Positions 60,821 through 64,000 of a stretch of 64,000 nt of DNA are shown piece after piece. Each line of letters begins with the position of its first letter. The first letter of the stretch is position 1. A model generated the notes under the pieces. That model had not been told where the DNA came from. It made no database searches and was given only the letters and a program-made list of their open reading frames with translations. The position numbers were made by a program, and so were the translations under genes. The DNA comes from SCTD01 sp963784675 (GTDB lineage: Bacteria; Actinomycetota; Actinomycetes; Mycobacteriales; SCTD01): contig CAWASE010000019.1 in the NCBI GenBank assembly GCA_963784675.1, positions 620,001 through 684,000 of the forward strand, in the 5' to 3' direction.

Positions 60821-62770
60821 TCAGTCCGTGCCGGCGGGGGCGTGCTGCTCGGCGATGGCGATGGGTGCGCGCAGCAGCGCGTCGGGGATGCCGAAGCCCT
60901 CGACCAGCCCGAGCGCGGCGGGACGCAGCTGACCGCACAGGACGTTCATCTCGGTCTGGACGGCCTTGGAGGTGTCGGCGTCGAAGAAGCCGTGCTCGAG
61001 CCACCAGGCGCGGTCGCCCGCGAGGATCGACAGCGCGTACAGGTCGCGCAGGTGGGTCAGCGCGTCGGCCGCGGGACCGTCCTGCGCCGCGGCGACCTTG
61101 GCGGCGAAGAGCTCGTGGGCCTGTCGCTCGACGTGGGAGGTGGCGGCGGCCAGGGCGTGGTCCTGTACGTGCGAGAGCGCCCGGGTGGGGTCCAGGCCCT
61201 CGTCCTTGACCAGCCGACGCAGCCGGCGGGCGAGCGCATCGACCTGGCGCTCCTCGCGCCAGAGCAGGGCAGCCGCCTGCCACTGCGGGTCGCGGAGCGA
61301 GGGCGCGTCACGGGTGAAGCGGGCCAGCGGGCCGTCCTCCAGGAAGCGGCTCACCGACCGCGTCGTCAGGTGCTTGGCCATGCCCACGGTGTCGAGGTCC
61401 TCGAACTGCGCTGCGTAGTCCGACAGCAGCGTCTTGGCCACCAGCTGCAGCAGGACGGTGTTGTCGCCCTCGAAGGTGGTGAAGACGTCGGAGTCGTTCA
61501 TCAGCGCGGCGAAGCGGTTCTCGGCGAGATAGCCCTTGCCGCCGCAGCACTCGCGGGCGTCCTGGAGGGCCTGGCTCATGTGCCAGCTCGCGACGGCCTT
61601 GAGCCCGGCGGCGAGCGCCTCGACCTCGCGCTGCTGCGCGCCACCCGGGGTGCCGTCCTCCGACGCAGCCAGCATCGCGACGTAGCCCTCGGTCAGGTGG
61701 TCGTGCGCGGCCTGCAGCGCATAGGACGTCGCGATCGCCGGCAGCAGCCGCCGCTGGTGGGTGAGGTAGTCCATCAGCGGGGTGTCCATGTCCAGACCGG
61801 TGCCGAACTGGCGACGCCGCTCGCCCCAGCGCACCGCGATCGTCAGCCCGTTGCGGGCCACCGCCAGGGCCGCGCCGGCGATGCTGATGCGCCCCTGTAC
61901 CAGCGCGCCGATCATCGTGAAGAAGCGCGCACCGGGTGAGGTGATCGCGGAGGTGTACTCGCCGGTCTCCGACACCTGGCCGTAGCGGTCCAGCAGCGCG
62001 GTACGCGGGATGCGCACTGCATGGAAGCGCAGCCGACCGTTGTCGATGCCCTGCAGACCCATCTTGTCGCCGCAGTCCTCGATCTCGACGCCGTCCAGGA
62101 CCTCGCCGGACTCCGAGCGGATCGGGACGAGGAAGGCGTGCACGCCCCGCGCCTCGCCGCCGACGTCGAGCTGCGCGAACACGGCGGCGACCCGGGCGTG
62201 GCGGGCGGCGCTGCCGATCCAGTCCTTGCGGGCCGTCTCGTCGGGGGTGTGCAGCACGAACTCGCCGGCCTCGACGTCGTAGCGCGCCTGGGTGCGGATG
62301 CTGCGGACGTCGCTGCCGTGACCGCTCTCGCTCATCGCGAAGCAGCCCGGCAGGTCCAGGCTCGCGAGGTCGGCCAGGATCTCGGCGTGGTGCCGCTCGG
62401 TGCCCAGGCGGTGCACGGCGCCGCCGAACAGGCCGAACTGCACGCCGACCTTCACCAGCAGCGACAGGTCACCGTGGCCGAGCGTCTGGAAGCCCGCGAC
62501 GCTGCCACCGGGGTCGTCGTCGCCGCCGTACCGAGCCGGTAGCGAACGGGCGCCGGCGCCGCTCTTGGCCAGCTCGCGGCACCAGACCAGCACCTGGTCG
62601 CGGTAGTCCTCGCGCTCCAGCGAGTCGGCGAGGTCGAGGTCGAAGCCGCACAGGATGTCGCGCGAGAGCTGCCGGACGGCGGCGTGCGGGCCGTCGAGCA
62701 GCTCCTGCAGTGCCGCCACCGCCTCGGAGGTCAGCGGCTCGAGCGGATCGGGGACGGTCGTCGCGGCCAT
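60821..62770 (-). CDS. Acyl-CoA oxidase/dehydrogenase family protein
   Basis: 649-residue protein of the acyl-CoA oxidase type, longer than dehydrogenases. Visible: FKxLGHG-like GFQTLGHGDLSLLVKVGVQF, FAMSESGHGSDVRSIRTQAR, DWIGSAARHARVAAVF, GDKMGLQGIDNGRLRFHAVR, QARECCGGKGYLAENR-like DARECCGGKGYLAENRFAAL and TFEGDNTVLLQLVAKTLL with the catalytic Glu. Intact. ATG 62770. It is not next to the steroid island, so general beta-oxidation is more likely. Confidence 0.85.
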   Translation of the reverse strand: MAATTVPDPLEPLTSEAVAALQELLDGPHAAVRQLSRDILCGFDLDLADSLEREDYRDQVLVWCRELAKSGAGARSLPARYGGDDDPGGSVAGFQTLGHGDLSLLVKVGVQFGLFGGAVHRLGTERHHAEILADLASLDLPGCFAMSESGHGSDVRSIRTQARYDVEAGEFVLHTPDETARKDWIGSAARHARVAAVFAQLDVGGEARGVHAFLVPIRSESGEVLDGVEIEDCGDKMGLQGIDNGRLRFHAVRIPRTALLDRYGQVSETGEYTSAITSPGARFFTMIGALVQGRISIAGAALAVARNGLTIAVRWGERRRQFGTGLDMDTPLMDYLTHQRRLLPAIATSYALQAAHDHLTEGYVAMLAASEDGTPGGAQQREVEALAAGLKAVASWHMSQALQDARECCGGKGYLAENRFAALMNDSDVFTTFEGDNTVLLQLVAKTLLSDYAAQFEDLDTVGMAKHLTTRSVSRFLEDGPLARFTRDAPSLRDPQWQAAALLWREERQVDALARRLRRLVKDEGLDPTRALSHVQDHALAAATSHVERQAHELFAAKVAAAQDGPAADALTHLRDLYALSILAGDRAWWLEHGFFDADTSKAVQTEMNVLCGQLRPAALGLVEGFGIPDALLRAPIAIAEQHAPAGTD

Positions 62771-62829
62771 GGCGAAGGTGTACCGCAGTGGATCACGGCC
62801 CAACCGCTCCGGGGTGCCGGCCCGGGCGC

Positions 62830-63753
62830 TCAGCCGGCGAGCACGACGGCCAGCGCCGGCGGCAGCAGCGGCAGCAGCAGGACCAGGGCGCAGGCACCGA
62901 CGGCCGCGGCGCGTGCCCCCGGTCCGAGCGGAGGCGGAGGGCGCAGCAGCCGCTGCACCCGGCGCAGCACCTCGCCGTCGGGCGGCGCGGGCGTCGGCTC
63001 GGCACCCGAGCCCAGACCGTCCGGCGGCAGCTGGCCGGCGCCGACCTTGCCGAGGGCGCGGGCCAGCGTCGTCCGGGACCGCCCGCGGGCTGCCTGGTCG
63101 TCGGCCAGCAGCTCGATCAGCTGGGCGACCTCGGCGCGCGCCGTGCGCACCACCGGCAGGCGCGGGAAGGTGGCGCCGAGCGCGACGAACGGCAGCACCA
63201 CCAGGTCGTGCCGCTGCGTGAGGTGGGCGCTCTCGTGGGCCAGCACGGCCCGCAGCTCGTCGTCGTGCAGCAGCGCGACGGCGCCCCGCGACAGCACGAG
63301 CCGGCTCCGCAGGCCCGGCAGGCAGTAGGCCACCGGCACCGCGTGGTCGACGACGCGTGCGCGCGCCAGCAGCGGGTTCCGCGTCGCGACCAGGTCCAGC
63401 AGCTCGCGGTGGCGGCGCCGGCCGCGCAGGGTGCGCAGGGTGGAGGCGACCAGCACCGACAGCAGCCGCAGGAACAGCGCCAGCGTGACCGCGGCGGCCA
63501 GCAGCGACCACCACGGGGCGCTGCGCGCCGTGACGACCGCCCGCCCCGCCTGCAGCTCGGTGGCACCGAAGGGCAGCAGGGCCAGCGTCCCGGTGACGGT
63601 GAGCGCCAGCAGCCCGCCGGCCAGGCCCAGCCCCTGCCACAGCACGAGCGCGTGCGACGGGGCGCGCGCGGGCCAGCCGGCCCGGGCCAGCCGGCCGGCG
63701 GCCACGACGACCGCCGCGAGCAGCGCGGCCGCCAGGGCCGCTGCGCTCAGCAC
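62830..63753 (-). CDS. M56-family membrane peptidase (BlaR1-like)
   Basis: 307-residue membrane protein with about four helices and a cytoplasmic zinc protease loop. The HExxH site is DELRAVLAHESAHLTQRHDL (HESAH), and the third ligand is probably in LIELLADDQAARGRS (E or D). The pattern is that of BlaR1/M56 peptidases that cleave a BlaI-type repressor. GTG 63753. The BlaI-like gene lies 33 bp upstream on the same strand. Confidence 0.82.
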   Translation of the reverse strand: MLSAAALAAALLAAVVVAAGRLARAGWPARAPSHALVLWQGLGLAGGLLALTVTGTLALLPFGATELQAGRAVVTARSAPWWSLLAAAVTLALFLRLLSVLVASTLRTLRGRRRHRELLDLVATRNPLLARARVVDHAVPVAYCLPGLRSRLVLSRGAVALLHDDELRAVLAHESAHLTQRHDLVVLPFVALGATFPRLPVVRTARAEVAQLIELLADDQAARGRSRTTLARALGKVGAGQLPPDGLGSGAEPTPAPPDGEVLRRVQRLLRPPPPLGPGARAAAVGACALVLLLPLLPPALAVVLAG

Positions 63754-63786
63754 GCCGGGAGCCCGCGCGGACGCGCCACCTGCGGA

Positions 63787-64000
63787 CTAGGCGAGCTCGT
63801 CGAGGGCGCGGCGAAGGGCCTCGGCCTCGGCGGGGGTGACGCTGCGGGCGAAGTGCTGCAGCGCGGCCTGCCGGTCGGACGCCTGCCCCAGCGCCTGCTG
63901 CATCAGCACCGCGATGTGGTCCTCGCGGGAGGCGACCGCGCGATAGGCGTAGGCGCGGCCGACCTTGCTGCGGGCGAGCAGTCCCTTGCGCTCCAGCCGT
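63787..64000 (-). CDS. BlaI/MecI/CopY-family repressor (5' end outside window)
   Basis: C-terminal 70 residues only: RLERKGLLARSKVGRAYAYR, AVASREDHIAVLMQQALGQA, and TPAEAEALRRALDELA, ending at TAG 63787. The wing RLERKGLLxRxxxGRAYxYxA is typical of BlaI/MecI winged-helix repressors. Its place before an M56 peptidase supports a signal-cleaved repressor pair for beta-lactam or cell-envelope stress. Confidence 0.8.
   Translation of the reverse strand, partial: RLERKGLLARSKVGRAYAYRAVASREDHIAVLMQQALGQASDRQAALQHFARSVTPAEAEALRRALDELA

Noticed and set aside
1..64000. Mobile elements, integrases, attachment sites or phage genes
   Set aside because: No transposase, integrase or terminal repeats were recognised anywhere in the window.

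Overview
The window is very GC-rich DNA (by eye above 70 % G+C) from a member of the Actinomycetota. The evidence is a mycothiol-dependent formaldehyde dehydrogenase, a DUF3097 protein, an actinobacterial-type ferrochelatase, frequent GTG starts, and steroid catabolism genes of the Mycobacterium/Rhodococcus kind. The gene order differs from both of those genera, so a non-mycobacterial lineage is likely. The genus cannot be fixed from the sequence.

Bases 1-20,932 hold a steroid catabolic island. Its core is the late pathway that takes the C/D-ring remnant HIP-CoA apart: fadA6-like thiolase, fadE31/fadE32-like dehydrogenases, fadD3, echA20, an SDR, ipdC, ipdB, ipdA, two further acyl-CoA dehydrogenases (one fadE30-like) and an ipdF-like SDR. 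It is followed by a MarR regulator and the 3-ketosteroid 9-alpha-hydroxylase genes kshA and kshB. Eight minus-strand genes (17,785 to 10,355) are packed with overlaps and form one operon. Two near-identical KstR-type palindromes (6,691 and 17,819) sit in the two divergent promoter regions. Most genes of this island are broken by single-base insertions, which look like sequence errors rather than gene decay.

Bases 20,970-29,900 carry a cupredoxin lipoprotein, tRNA-Sec(UCA), a hemerythrin protein, an MFS transporter, selA-selB, S-(hydroxymethyl)mycothiol dehydrogenase with its MBL-fold partner, and moaA. This suggests selenoprotein synthesis and formaldehyde/formate metabolism, but no selenoprotein gene is visible here.

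Bases 29,900-43,300 are mixed housekeeping and accessory genes: M23 peptidase, threonine-aldolase-like enzyme, a TetR regulator divergent from a DHA2 drug exporter with clear palindromes, alpha/beta hydrolase, zinc-ribbon protein, hexapeptide acyltransferase, quinone oxidoreductase with a 12-bp perfect inverted repeat at its promoter, an Ala/Pro/Val-rich secreted protein, ferrochelatase, serB and DUF3097.

Bases 43,305-54,428 are one giant gene (about 3,700 codons) for a secreted protein. It has a Sec signal peptide, a roughly 2,000-residue N-terminal half without recognised domains, and a long C-terminal RTX region with a higher-order repeat. The last 9.5 kb hold an SF2 helicase, an orphan histidine kinase, an OYE-family reductase, a TrmH methyltransferase, a lipoprotein, an acyl-CoA oxidase-like protein and a BlaI/M56 regulator-protease pair cut by the window edge.
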